From an uncultured Eggerthellaceae bacterium (lineage in GTDB: Bacteria; Actinomycetota; Coriobacteriia; Coriobacteriales; Eggerthellaceae), in assembly GCA_947632575.1 (NCBI GenBank), contig CANRPV010000002.1, positions 1 to 35,207 of the forward strand: DNA of 35,207 bases, in the 5' to 3' direction. The notes beneath the pieces were generated by a model. That model had not been told where the DNA came from. It did not search any database and saw only the letters and a list, made by a program, of their open reading frames with translations. The translations under genes and the position numbers were made by a program. Shown piece after piece: positions 15,404-24,300 of the stretch. The first letter of the stretch is position 1. Each line of letters starts with the position of its first letter.

Positions 15404-16072
15404 ATGGGGCAAAAGAAATCAGTCATACTCGGGCTTCTGTGCGCGGTGCTTTGCGCGCTCTTTGTAACACTTTTTCTGGCTGATGTTGGGGCTCAGCAGG
15501 ACAGTCTCAGGGCTGAAGCGCTTGAGCGCTACGGCGGAGACCAGATTGAGGTTTATGTGGCAAAGCGTGATATAGCCGCCGGCGAAGCACTGAATCTTTC
15601 ATCCATTGAGCGACGTCTTTGGGTAGCGGATTTACTGCCTGCTCACCCAGTAACCACTCTTGAGGAAGTGGAAGGCCACACTATCCAATCGAGCATCCTT
15701 AAAGGTGAGGTGATTTCTGGTGATCGCTTGGGCTCTCCCGATTCCGTTCTTGACGTCCCATCGGGGATGAGCGCTGTCAGTGTTCCCGCTCGGGATGTGC
15801 AAGCTCTTGGTGGAGCTCTAAAAAGCGGTATGAAGGCCGATGTTTACGCTACAGGAGCTAGCGGAACAACACTTTTGGTTCAAGGAGCACAGGTGTTAGC
15901 TACGAGCAACGAAAAAGAAGAACTCTGGGGGACAGACAGTGTTTCTTGGATCACCCTCGCGGTTAAACCCGAACGAGTGCAAGAACTGGTGACCGCGGCC
16001 CATAATCTTGAGCTCTATTTTACTCTTCCGGTTGCCAAAGCAACTCCGACGGAAGCAGAGGTCAAATCATGA
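15404..16072 (+). CDS. cpaB: Tad pilus protein CpaB (SAF domain)
   Basis: A 222-residue protein. An N-terminal signal/anchor helix (about 7-28) is followed by a SAF-like domain (EVYVAKRDIAAGEAL, EGHTIQSSILKGEVI) and a CpaB C-terminal region (SAVSVPARDVQALGGALKSG). CpaB proteins assist Flp pilus assembly at the outer face of the membrane. The ATG at 15404 follows GGACGGAGAG and is preferred to an upstream TTG at 15353. It is the first gene of the Tad cluster and overlaps the next start by 4 nt (ATGA). Confidence 0.88.
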   Translation: MGQKKSVILGLLCAVLCALFVTLFLADVGAQQDSLRAEALERYGGDQIEVYVAKRDIAAGEALNLSSIERRLWVADLLPAHPVTTLEEVEGHTIQSSILKGEVISGDRLGSPDSVLDVPSGMSAVSVPARDVQALGGALKSGMKADVYATGASGTTLLVQGAQVLATSNEKEELWGTDSVSWITLAVKPERVQELVTAAHNLELYFTLPVAKATPTEAEVKS

Positions 16073-17340
16073 AAAAAGTGGTGCTTTGCGCGGATCAAGA
16101 ATGCCTCTCTAACCCTGCACTTCTTGGTCTTGAGGGCGAAAAGCTTGATAGTTATCCTTGGCTCGTACTTTTCTCGGATGGGGTCAAAGCTCGTTTCGAA
16201 CTTGCCAGATCAAATGAAGATATTGATGAGGTTTGGGTCGTTTCTAGCGATAATCTTGATGCTCTCAATCTTGCCGCCGGCATCAAAAAAGACAATCCAC
16301 AGCAAAAGATCTACCTTGTTACTGATAACACGTCCGGTTCTTTACTCAGTCGCGCTAAGTCGGCTGGTATCACGGCTGCGCTCTCTCAGGTGGCATTTGT
16401 TAAGCGCTTTGGGCTAGCGAAAAGTCGTACCGCTACATCGCCAGGTGAAAATTCATCTACAGACAGCAAGGCTAAAGCCCAGGCATTCGTTTTGGTAGTC
16501 GCTAGCGGTAGTGGTGGCGCAGGCAAATCAACGATAACTGCGATGAGCGCTCTTCTTGCTGTCAGTCGAGGTCTTAAGACTCTCGTAATTGATGCAGATC
16601 TACAGTTTGGTGATCTGGCAGGATTATTAGGACGGTCAAAACCCTTGACAGCAGAAGCGGCGATAGTCACCGATAAAGAGGGCGAAAATCCTGATCTTTT
16701 TTATGAGCAGCCAAGTCTGATCGTTCCAGGAACGAAACTTTTAGACCAAGAATTCTTCTCCCAAAGACTCTCAAGCCTGATAAAGAAATATCAATCACAG
16801 TTCGACCTGATCATAGTAAACACGGCTTCAGGTTGGAATGAGAGCCATGCGACTCTTATCGAGCTCTGTTCTAAAACTCTTCTTCTGATCGATCAGCGCG
16901 CCTCTTCAATTCATGCGACTGTCCGGGTATTAGAAATATGTGAGCAGTGCGGCATCCCATGCTCATCATTTCTTTTCGTACTTAATCACTGCAGTAAAGC
17001 GGCTCCTCTTAGCTCTATCGATGTCTCCTGCGCCCTTAAGGGCGCTCATGTCATAGAACTTCGCGAAGGAGGCTTTCAAGTTGAGGAGTGTATGGGATGC
17101 GGACGTGCGTCTGAGCTAATTAAAACCGCCCCGGACTTCTGTTTAAGCATTGGTTCAATGCTTGATGAGCTGCTTCCGCCGTCTTTGGCTGAGAATACTC
17201 AATTACCGAAAATGCATCGGTCTTTCCGAAGGTGGTTCCAAGGGTCTAAGACTGAAAAACCCTCGAAGGGCTCATCAAAACTTCTGACTCATGTTTTTGA
17301 AGACAAACAGCCCAGAACTGTCGGTGGTGATGCCCGATGA
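16069..17340 (+). CDS. cpaE: Tad pilus localisation ATPase CpaE/TadZ
   Basis: A 423-residue protein. An N-terminal receiver-like region (about 1-125) lacks an obvious phosphorylation motif. It is followed by a MinD/ParA-like ATPase with the deviant Walker A GSGGAGKST (about residue 147) and LVIDADLQFGDLAGLLG. TadZ/CpaE proteins position the pilus machine at the cell membrane. The C-terminal ~60 residues are basic and variable. Start and stop overlap the neighbouring genes by 4 nt (ATGA), implying tight translational coupling with cpaB and cpaF. Confidence 0.88.
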   Translation: MKKVVLCADQECLSNPALLGLEGEKLDSYPWLVLFSDGVKARFELARSNEDIDEVWVVSSDNLDALNLAAGIKKDNPQQKIYLVTDNTSGSLLSRAKSAGITAALSQVAFVKRFGLAKSRTATSPGENSSTDSKAKAQAFVLVVASGSGGAGKSTITAMSALLAVSRGLKTLVIDADLQFGDLAGLLGRSKPLTAEAAIVTDKEGENPDLFYEQPSLIVPGTKLLDQEFFSQRLSSLIKKYQSQFDLIIVNTASGWNESHATLIELCSKTLLLIDQRASSIHATVRVLEICEQCGIPCSSFLFVLNHCSKAAPLSSIDVSCALKGAHVIELREGGFQVEECMGCGRASELIKTAPDFCLSIGSMLDELLPPSLAENTQLPKMHRSFRRWFQGSKTEKPSKGSSKLLTHVFEDKQPRTVGGDAR

Positions 17341-18785
17341 GCCTGGCCCTGAGAGCTCAACAAGCCGAGTCGAAAGCAAGTTCGTTTGATGAGCCTCTTT
17401 CCCCGATGACGCTTAGCGATTTACGGCGTCTCGTTAAAAAACAGATTGCTTTTGAGGATTTAGCGGTTATCGCACGAGAAAATCCCTTACGTGCGCGTAA
17501 TGAGCTGCGTGCTGCCTGCCGCCAAGTACTGAGTTTCGTGGATAACCGTCAATTCCAATCAGGCGATAAAGAGCGCTTAACTGAGGCGTTAATCGACATC
17601 GTTTTTGGCTGGGGTCCCCTAGACACATTGCTGAAAGACGAAAGCATTACCGAAATCATGGTCAATGGGACCCAAAGTATTTTTTACGAGAGCCATGGTT
17701 GTCTTTACAAGAGTGACCTTTCCTTTGAGAGCGATGATCAGATTCGACTTTTGATAGATCGTATTATCGGGCCACTCGGCCGAAGGATCGACGAGTCATC
17801 ACCAATGGTCAATGCGCGCCTACCTGAAGGACATAGAGTTAACGCTATCATTCCTCCACTCGCCCTTGATGGTCCCATCCTGACTATTCGTCTCTTCCCT
17901 CATCAGAGATTAAGTCTCCAGGATCTTTATGAGAAGGGAACGTGCGATCGAGAGGTGGCTCAGTTTCTTTTCTGGGCAGTGAACACTCGGAAGAATCTCG
18001 CTGTTTCGGGAGCAACGGGTAGCGGGAAAACTACGCTGCTTAACGCGTTATCCGATGGTATTCCTAGAGACGAGCGTTTGATAACCATCGAAGATGCTGC
18101 AGAACTTCGCTTAAGGGATCATCCCCACGTGGTCCGTTTAGAGGCACGGCCTCCAAACGCCGAGGGCAAAGGCGAAGTAACCATTCGAGAGCTTGTCATC
18201 AATGCTCTCCGTATGAGACCCGATCGAATCATTGTGGGCGAGTGCCGTGGAGCTGAGGCGTTCGACATGCTTCAGGCTATGACCACCGGTCATGCGGGAT
18301 CTCTGACAACTCTTCACGCGGATGCTCCTGAAGAGGCAATCGGGCGTTTGGTGTCAATGGTGCGCTATGCCGTCGATTTGCCCCTTGATGCTATTGAGGC
18401 CCAAATTGCGAGTGCTTTCGACTACATCGTTCAAATAGAACGAAGTAAACAAGGTGATCGATTTATCTCAAGAATTGCTGAGCTGCGCTTTGATCAGGAA
18501 AAACGTCGATGTTTAACGGAGATGATCTATAGCAAAGGTCAAGACTGCGAAGCGGGCACATGGCATAAAGATCTTCCGTTTCCTCGTGAACTCCCGAAGG
18601 AACACGTTGAGAAGACAAAGGAGGTTCACCTTTGGACACAAACTTGCTCTGGTCAGGAGCCGCCATCGGATTCGGAGGAATGTCGGGTTATGCCTTTGGG
18701 AAAGCACTGTCACGGATATCAGCAGCCCCCAAGCTCTCGCAAAGTGTTCAAGAACGATTCCATCAAAGTCGTTTCGACTGGTTAA
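17337..18785 (+). CDS. cpaF: Tad pilus assembly ATPase CpaF/TadA
   Basis: A 482-residue type II/IV secretion ATPase that powers Flp pilus extension and retraction. It has Walker [10 protein letters not shown] (about residue 225), the Asp box [11 protein letters not shown], the [14 protein letters not shown] Walker B region and the [13 protein letters not shown] His box. Family-like sequence appears to end near residue 440. The last ~50 residues (from about 432) overlap the start of tadB by 154 nt in another frame and look unlike the family, as if the ancestral stop was lost. The start overlaps cpaE by 4 nt. Confidence 0.92.
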   Translation: MSLALRAQQAESKASSFDEPLSPMTLSDLRRLVKKQIAFEDLAVIARENPLRARNELRAACRQVLSFVDNRQFQSGDKERLTEALIDIVFGWGPLDTLLKDESITEIMVNGTQSIFYESHGCLYKSDLSFESDDQIRLLIDRIIGPLGRRIDESSPMVNARLPEGHRVNAIIPPLALDGPILTIRLFPHQRLSLQDLYEKGTCDREVAQFLFWAVNTRKNLAVSGATGSGKTTLLNALSDGIPRDERLITIEDAAELRLRDHPHVVRLEARPPNAEGKGEVTIRELVINALRMRPDRIIVGECRGAEAFDMLQAMTTGHAGSLTTLHADAPEEAIGRLVSMVRYAVDLPLDAIEAQIASAFDYIVQIERSKQGDRFISRIAELRFDQEKRRCLTEMIYSKGQDCEAGTWHKDLPFPRELPKEHVEKTKEVHLWTQTCSGQEPPSDSEECRVMPLGKHCHGYQQPPSSRKVFKNDSIKVVSTG

Positions 18786-19606
18786 TTCGAAATGGCATCC
18801 GGTTTCTTAAAATTCCTGCTCGCTATCTTTTGCGGATTCGCTTTATCCGGAACAGTGTAAACGCTCTTTTGACCATTCTTCGCAATCACAAGGTATTCAG
18901 TTCAGAAGAATCTCTTTTATCTTTATCCCTCGGCCTGCTCTCGATCGTGGCTCTGACCACGTGGTTCTTTTCGTCGTCGCTGATCTGTGCTTTGAGTCTT
19001 TGTCTTCTTCTCGTTTCTGCTGTGGTGGTATCGATACAAAATCTTTCTGAGCGGGAGGGGCGTAAGGTGAAAGAATCTATGCCTGATGCTTTGCGCACTA
19101 TGACTATCTGTTTTCAGGCGGGTCTTTCACTTCAGCAAACAATGGCCATCATCGCGAAAGAAGTATCCGGTGTCATCGGGCGGCGGTTTAGTCAAGCGGC
19201 TATGGCTCTTGAAGCAGGGGCATCGATATCAGAGGGACTAGATTGTCTTAAAAGTACAGAGAGCAATGATGGGTTGTCATTTATTGCTGTTGCCCTGGAT
19301 ATTCAGCACTTAAGCGGAGGAAGTTTAGAAAAGGTATTAAAGGCATCCCAGGAGACGCTTGAGAGTGAAATAAGACTGGAGAGATCGCTTAAAGCGCAAA
19401 CTGCGCAAGCAAAATTCTCCGCTCAAATTGTGACATTGATGCCCTTTATCCTCATCGCCCTTTTTTCGTTACTCAGTCCTCATTTTATCGAGAGTTTTTT
19501 CTCAAGCACTGCGGGGATTCTGTTGCTTGTCTGCGCCTTGGGCCTTCAAGCTTGCGGAGTCTTTTGGATACGTCGCCTTCTCCAAGAGGGAGGCCAAAGA
19601 TTATGA
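18632..19606 (+). CDS. tadB: Tad pilus inner-membrane protein TadB (T2SSF)
   Basis: A 324-residue membrane protein with GspF/T2SSF features: a cytoplasmic block MPDALRTMTICFQAGLSL, FSQAAMALEAGASISEGL and LDIQHLSGGSLEKVL between hydrophobic segments. The TTG at 18632 was chosen because it follows an excellent Shine-Dalgarno (AAAGGAGG), although this places the first 51 codons inside the 3' end of cpaF. The overlapping N-terminal residues ([20 protein letters not shown]) form a plausible membrane segment. It acts with TadC as the platform for pilus assembly. Confidence 0.88.
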   Translation: MDTNLLWSGAAIGFGGMSGYAFGKALSRISAAPKLSQSVQERFHQSRFDWLIRNGIRFLKIPARYLLRIRFIRNSVNALLTILRNHKVFSSEESLLSLSLGLLSIVALTTWFFSSSLICALSLCLLLVSAVVVSIQNLSEREGRKVKESMPDALRTMTICFQAGLSLQQTMAIIAKEVSGVIGRRFSQAAMALEAGASISEGLDCLKSTESNDGLSFIAVALDIQHLSGGSLEKVLKASQETLESEIRLERSLKAQTAQAKFSAQIVTLMPFILIALFSLLSPHFIESFFSSTAGILLLVCALGLQACGVFWIRRLLQEGGQRL

Positions 19607-20571
19607 ATGGGCTTAATCTGTACGCCTATTTGGCGATAACGGCAAGCGGAGGCTTGGGCTATTTTGGGTACAAGCTTGTTTTCGGGGCACTGAACCTTAA
19701 ACGCTACAAACGTGCTGTACTCGCGCAAAATGGGTTTCAAAGTTCACGGTCATCGCAAGATTCAACTTCAAATAATAAATCCTGGGATATCCTTATATCT
19801 TTCCTGAGGCGGGAGACATTACGTTATAGGCAAGCCCACGTCCATCTCGCACTAACTCATGCCGATGACCGTTCTCGTCATTCTAAAGAGATGCCTCTTT
19901 GGCTGCAGACCGCTCTTCAGACAGCAGGTTTGAAGGATCTCATTAGCTATGAAGGTCTCAATCGCCTACGTTGTAAATTGAGCGTCCTCTTTGGCCTGGG
20001 CGGCTTTCTACTGGGCTTTTGCTTTTCTGGAGAGCTGGCATTTCTTTTAGGACTTGTTGCGGCTGTCTTGGGCTTTAGGATGCCCCGTCGAGTACTCAAA
20101 GAGCTAAGTCTTGGAAGAAAACGTGAATTAGAGACTCAACTCCCTGAAATGCTCGACATCGTCGCTCTTGGTCTATCGAGTGGTCTATCCTTTGATCGCA
20201 GCCTGCAGACCTATTGCGATCATTTCGGAAGTTCGTTATCTCAAGACATTCGGAGTTACCTGAACCAATGGGGACGAGGCCTCGTATCAAGAGATGAGGC
20301 TTTGAAGGAATTAGCCGCGAGCTATGATTCGCGCAGTCTGAGCCGCATCGTGGATAACATCATCCGTTCTCTTCAGTTTGGATCATCACTCGCCGAAAGT
20401 CTTTCATGCTCAGCACGCGACGCAAGAGAGGCTCGTCAGATGAGCCAACAGGAGATCATCGCCAAAATTCCCGTAAAGATTATGGTTCCTACGTGCACAT
20501 TGATTTTACCCGCCATGCTCTTACTTGTTCTTGGGCCAATCATGCTCGATCTCGGGGAAGGTTTTTCATGA
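19603..20571 (+). CDS. tadC: Tad pilus inner-membrane protein TadC (T2SSF)
   Basis: A 322-residue T2SSF-family membrane protein: LPEMLDIVALGLSSGLSFDR, SLAESLSCSARDAREAR and a final hydrophobic LPAMLLLVLGPIML segment. The ATG at 19603 overlaps the tadB stop (ATGA) and follows GGGAGG; the longer frame from 19552 lies within tadB and was rejected. It forms the cytoplasmic-membrane platform with TadB. Confidence 0.88.
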   Translation: MNGLNLYAYLAITASGGLGYFGYKLVFGALNLKRYKRAVLAQNGFQSSRSSQDSTSNNKSWDILISFLRRETLRYRQAHVHLALTHADDRSRHSKEMPLWLQTALQTAGLKDLISYEGLNRLRCKLSVLFGLGGFLLGFCFSGELAFLLGLVAAVLGFRMPRRVLKELSLGRKRELETQLPEMLDIVALGLSSGLSFDRSLQTYCDHFGSSLSQDIRSYLNQWGRGLVSRDEALKELAASYDSRSLSRIVDNIIRSLQFGSSLAESLSCSARDAREARQMSQQEIIAKIPVKIMVPTCTLILPAMLLLVLGPIMLDLGEGFS

Positions 20572-20586
20572 TGAAGGAGGTTGGAT

Positions 20587-20820
20587 ATGGGATTTCTCAA
20601 AGTGGCAAAAAGAATCGAAATGCAAGGTTGCGCGCAATGTGTGCAGAGAGCCGTCTCGAAAGCGTCCTTAAAACTTCGCAACAGCAAAGGCCAAGGTACC
20701 ACCGAATACGCCATTTTGGTCGGTGTGCTCGTCGTTATAGCCATCGTTGCCATAACCCTCTTCAAGCCCCGACTTCAAGAGCTCTGGAATGCCATAGCCA
20801 ATGGGATAAACGGTTTATAG
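20587..20820 (+). CDS. flp: Flp-type major pilin precursor
   Basis: A 77-residue prepilin. The cleavage site is probably after Gly35 in SKGQGTTEYAILV, which places Glu at +5 and Tyr at +6 of the mature chain as in Flp pilins. The following ~17 hydrophobic residues form the assembly helix. The mature pilin would be only ~42 residues. The leader is unusually long and holds two cysteines (CAQC). The ATG at 20587 is 6 nt after AAGGAGG; a TTG at 20581 is less likely. It is probably the structural subunit of the pilus built by the surrounding genes. Confidence 0.88.
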   Translation: MGFLKVAKRIEMQGCAQCVQRAVSKASLKLRNSKGQGTTEYAILVGVLVVIAIVAITLFKPRLQELWNAIANGINGL

Positions 20821-20831
20821 CGAGGGATGAT

Positions 20832-21011
20832 ATGGGGCAGGCAAGCGTCGAATACGGAATTGTGACATTTGCTTTTGTTGGAATGCTCCTTGCCCTCGGT
20901 CTCCTTTCTCAAAAGCTACAAGCAGGCCTTTTCATAGACCATGCGATTCAATCGGCAAGTCATGCGCTTGCCGCATCAACTACGTGGTTTTGCGATGTGT
21001 TTCTCTTTTGA
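20832..21011 (+). CDS. Second small pilin-like peptide
   Basis: A 59-residue peptide beginning MGQASVEYGIVTFAFVGML. The G|QxxxEY prepilin signature is present but the leader is just Met-Gly. A Shine-Dalgarno (GAGGG) lies 5-6 nt before the ATG. The frame is open upstream through the flp gene, so a longer leader from a non-standard start cannot be excluded. The hydrophobic stretch is followed by a C-terminal tail that overlaps the next gene by 17 nt. It may be a minor pilin or pseudopilin; a prepilin peptidase might not process so short a leader. Confidence 0.65.
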   Translation: MGQASVEYGIVTFAFVGMLLALGLLSQKLQAGLFIDHAIQSASHALAASTTWFCDVFLF

Positions 21012-21531
21012 TGATAGGGGGCAGTCAAGCATTGAGGCGGCTTTTATGCTTCCGATCTTGTTTCTGCTGCTTCTGTTGCTCATTCAGCCTGGGATCTGGC
21101 TTTACGACCGAATGGTTATGGGCGCTGCCGCAACGGAGGCCTGCCGCCTTTTATGCACATTGTCGGTTCAAGAAGTTGGGGAAGGCTACTGCGAGGACTA
21201 CATACGAAGGCGATTAGGATCCCTGCCTCCGCATGAATGCTTCCATCGTCATGAGCCTGAATGCAGTTGGAAGATCGAACTTAGCGGGAATGAAAGCTCC
21301 GAGGAAGTATCGGTACGCATCGGAAATGAGCTAATGCCGCTTCCCATCCTTGGTTTCGGCGCCAAAGTGCTCGGCATAACCAATGCGCAAGGGAATCTTG
21401 AGATAAGTGTGGAAGCGCGAGCTTTCACTCAACCAGATTGGGCTCGAACAGGATCGATGGGTGTTTCTCCAAGTCAATGGCCTGGTTTGTGGATATCGTC
21501 TCCGGAAGGTGCGGCTGAGGATCACCACTGA
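20995..21531 (+). CDS. TadE-like minor pilin/pseudopilin
   Basis: A 178-residue TadE-family protein. The short leader MCFSFDDRG is followed by QSSIEAAFMLPILFLLLLLL, with Glu at +5 and a single hydrophobic helix. The Cys-containing extracellular part follows (CRLLC, YCEDY, HECFHRHEPECSW), suggesting disulfides. The ATG at 20995 was selected because it gives a normal prepilin leader; an upstream in-frame ATG at 20941 lacks a Shine-Dalgarno. It overlaps the previous gene by 17 nt. Confidence 0.8.
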   Translation: MCFSFDDRGQSSIEAAFMLPILFLLLLLLIQPGIWLYDRMVMGAAATEACRLLCTLSVQEVGEGYCEDYIRRRLGSLPPHECFHRHEPECSWKIELSGNESSEEVSVRIGNELMPLPILGFGAKVLGITNAQGNLEISVEARAFTQPDWARTGSMGVSPSQWPGLWISSPEGAAEDHH

Positions 21532-21571
21532 TCGTGCTTATTACGAAATGATTGTGCGAAAGTGAGGGCAG

Positions 21572-23812
21572 TTGAGACGCTTCTTTGAAGGACAAGGTAG
21601 ACAGGCCTATAAAGCGAAAGAAACGCGGCTTCCCAAAAACGGTTTCTTCTTGCGCAGGACTCGTTCCGCTCTTCGCACGTTTGATGGATTATCGCTGTTT
21701 CGGAACGAAAAAGGCCTTACCACCCTTGCCATGGCTCTCGCCCTTTTGCTTTGCGTCCTGCTCGTGCTTTCCTCCCTCCGTATCTATGGCATACAGAGCC
21801 AGTCCGCTGCCATTCAGGATGTTGCCGATGCCGTTGCTTTGGCGGCGCAAACGGAAGTGGCTGAGTTCATGGTGCTTGTAAGACTCTGTGATGCTTTGAT
21901 ACTGAGTTTTTCTCTCCTCGGCGTTTTCGCCTGTGGCGTTTCCGTTGTGCTGTTTTGCGTTCCAGGATGCCAATTATTGGGTGAAAAAGTATTTGAGCAA
22001 GGAAAAGCCATTTTTGAGGCGCAAGACAAGTTTGCCGAAAGAGCCGTATCGGCCCTCAATCGCCTGGAGCGAGCATTGCCATTTCTTGCTGCTCTCAAAG
22101 GGGCGGAGGTAGCGCAGGCCAACGGAGGGGGAATGGCTGCCTCTAGTAAAGGTGGCGCTTACTATGGGCTTGCCGTACTTTTTCCCTTGTCAGGAGAGCA
22201 TATAACCCGTGGCGATTCATCTCATGCGGATTTTGGCAATGTGGTGGAAGGTCAGAAAGATGCCCTCGAGCAAAATGCCGCAAAAGCAGAGGAGGCGGCG
22301 AATAAAGCCCTCGAAGCGAAAAGGGAGGCCTATCACCACGACTGCGGTCTTGCTCCTGAGTATTGCATGTATGAGCGAGCTTCCACCCTTGCAGCGATGG
22401 ACGGAGAATTAAATCCCTATTTTGCAAGCGTGGATAGCTGGCATTTCTCTGTCGCATTGGATCGTGCCCAAAACTATTATCGAGCCCGTCTCATGCAGGA
22501 GTCACCGGAATCTATGTCATTGGAAGCTCAGAAGCAATCTGCTTTGAGAAGCATCTTTTATCGCTATGCATCGGGAAAGCTTTCGGAAGGGTATGTTCGG
22601 GAAAGCGAGGACCATTTTGAAGCTTATTTTCCGCTTTTACCTCGAAACACCTCCGAGATGAGTCAAACCGAACTCTACCGTCAGCGAGATTACCCTCTGT
22701 CTATCGCAGCTGGCGACATCCTCATCCATGCTTGGAAAGGATGTCCAGCCCTCAATGGGGTAGATGGTTATGGTTCGCTAGAAGAGCTAGATCAGGGAAG
22801 CTACCAAATTTGTGATAGCTGCAATTTCAGGAGTAGCGATTTGGGTAAGGTAGCAGCTGCCTCAAGCTCCATTGAAAATGGTTTCGAGTTTCACTATCGA
22901 CGAGTGGCTGAGGCGGCGGAGCGCTATGAGCTTGCCCAAGAAGAACTTCGCAGCAATGCTCAGCTTGTGAAAGACCAGGTTGGTGGCCTTCTCGACCAAA
23001 TTGGATCCTTGACCCGGAGTCTTTTTAGTAAACGTTTGCAGGCGAAACCCTCGGGCTGGGCAGGAGCCATAGGCATAGTCGTTAGATCTCATGCTGATTC
23101 TGGTTTTGCCGGTTTGGCTCAAAACCTCATCGCATCAAATTCTGAGCTTGGAACCCTTCTAGCTGTTTCGGGAGCCACCCTTTTAGAGGATCAAGGCGAG
23201 GAGGGAACAACAATCATCGATGAGCTGCTGGCTGGGTTTCAGCCGAAAACCGTCCTTGGTGATGCTGGTCAAACCTTGTTAAAGCTCTGGTCTTTCCTTC
23301 TTAAAGGTTATAGTTCTGGGCAGGCGGGCATAGTGCAAGGGTTGCAAAACCTGCTTGATGGCATTCCTTTGCTAAGTACTGCTGGCTTGGGGCAGTGGGC
23401 AGCAAAACAGTGGGTTGCAACTATGGAGGGGCTTGGACTTGAGCCTGCAAAACTTCAGTCTCTCAAACCGGTTTTGATTAACACTGCCCGTGTAGCAGCT
23501 CGCGGGGGAGAGCTGGGTGACTCTTATCTCTCATTAAAGTCCAGAGCGTTGTCGTTGTCTGGTGCGTCTTCTGACCTTTCTCTCACGCTTTTAGAGAAGG
23601 CAGAGCAAAAAGCGATGGATGGGGTACATCAACTGGGCGAACGCATTGAGGTTGCCCGTCTAGAGCTTCCTTTTGCGGACATTGAGATTCCCCTTTACAT
23701 CACGCTCCCGCAGTTTTTGACCGATGCGAGCTCTGATGCCGTGCACAGTCTGTTTTCAAGAGTTAAGGACTGGCGCCAAGAGCTGAGTGGCTCAGTTACG
23801 CCATGGCGTTAG
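21572..23812 (+). CDS. Large TadG-like pilus-associated protein
   Basis: A 746-residue protein. An N-terminal prepilin-like segment (NEKGLTTLAMALALLLCVLLV, about 45-65) is followed by a VADAVALAAQTE motif typical of TadG/TadE-type proteins, and a second hydrophobic region (about 105-130). The rest is extracellular, with long helical/coiled stretches, four clustered cysteines around residues 250 and 410-415, and no vWA domain that I can recognise. The position after the GL bond lacks the usual Glu5, so processing by a prepilin peptidase is doubtful. The TTG at 21572 follows GTGAGGG. It is likely a surface or tip component. Confidence 0.7.
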   Translation: MRRFFEGQGRQAYKAKETRLPKNGFFLRRTRSALRTFDGLSLFRNEKGLTTLAMALALLLCVLLVLSSLRIYGIQSQSAAIQDVADAVALAAQTEVAEFMVLVRLCDALILSFSLLGVFACGVSVVLFCVPGCQLLGEKVFEQGKAIFEAQDKFAERAVSALNRLERALPFLAALKGAEVAQANGGGMAASSKGGAYYGLAVLFPLSGEHITRGDSSHADFGNVVEGQKDALEQNAAKAEEAANKALEAKREAYHHDCGLAPEYCMYERASTLAAMDGELNPYFASVDSWHFSVALDRAQNYYRARLMQESPESMSLEAQKQSALRSIFYRYASGKLSEGYVRESEDHFEAYFPLLPRNTSEMSQTELYRQRDYPLSIAAGDILIHAWKGCPALNGVDGYGSLEELDQGSYQICDSCNFRSSDLGKVAAASSSIENGFEFHYRRVAEAAERYELAQEELRSNAQLVKDQVGGLLDQIGSLTRSLFSKRLQAKPSGWAGAIGIVVRSHADSGFAGLAQNLIASNSELGTLLAVSGATLLEDQGEEGTTIIDELLAGFQPKTVLGDAGQTLLKLWSFLLKGYSSGQAGIVQGLQNLLDGIPLLSTAGLGQWAAKQWVATMEGLGLEPAKLQSLKPVLINTARVAARGGELGDSYLSLKSRALSLSGASSDLSLTLLEKAEQKAMDGVHQLGERIEVARLELPFADIEIPLYITLPQFLTDASSDAVHSLFSRVKDWRQELSGSVTPWR

Positions 23813-23821
23813 GAGGCTCTC

Positions 23822-24286
23822 ATGGGATTACAGCGCATGGTGAGTAGACTCTTGAAACAACGAAGCGGTCAGATGACTGTTGAGCTCGCAGTGGTTTTTC
23901 CTGTGGCAATTCTTCTGGCTTTAATCGCCTTGAACGCTCAGTGCTATTTGTCAGAGGCCGCATCTTTTGATCGCTTGGCCCGACAATGTATTCGAGTTTA
24001 TGGAGCAAGTCCCGATTGCGGACTAAGCGATGCGGCTATAGCGGGACAAATGGAAGCCTATCTCCAGCAATGCTTTTCGAAAGAGAACCTCTCTTGTCAT
24101 GTGGAAGTGGCGAAATCCACAGCAACACTTCGAAACTTTAAGGCCACGTTGGTCTATCGACCTGAGCTATTCGGCTTGTCGATGTCGCGTGAGGTGTTTG
24201 GAGTAGCACTTCCAGAGGTGAGCCACACCACCGAATTGACGTTGGATACCTATCGACCCGGCGCATGGTTTCGCCAGCTCGTTTGA
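23822..24286 (+). CDS. Second TadE-like pseudopilin
   Basis: A 154-residue protein. The leader MGLQRMVSRLLKQRSG precedes QMTVELAVVFPVAILLALIA, which matches the TadE prepilin signature with Glu at +5. Four cysteines in the extracellular part (RQCIRVYG, PDCGL, QQCF, LSCHVE) suggest disulfides. The ATG lies 6 nt after TAGGAGG, 9 nt after the previous stop. It is part of the pilus cluster. Confidence 0.82.
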   Translation: MGLQRMVSRLLKQRSGQMTVELAVVFPVAILLALIALNAQCYLSEAASFDRLARQCIRVYGASPDCGLSDAAIAGQMEAYLQQCFSKENLSCHVEVAKSTATLRNFKATLVYRPELFGLSMSREVFGVALPEVSHTTELTLDTYRPGAWFRQLV

Positions 24287-24300
24287 TTAAGGGCGTAAGT

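Noticed and set aside
20406-20831. Long + frame through the end of tadC and the whole flp gene leading into the second pilin
   Set aside because: It is out of frame with two clear genes and has Arg/His/Ser-rich shadow composition; only its final part from 20832 looks like a gene.
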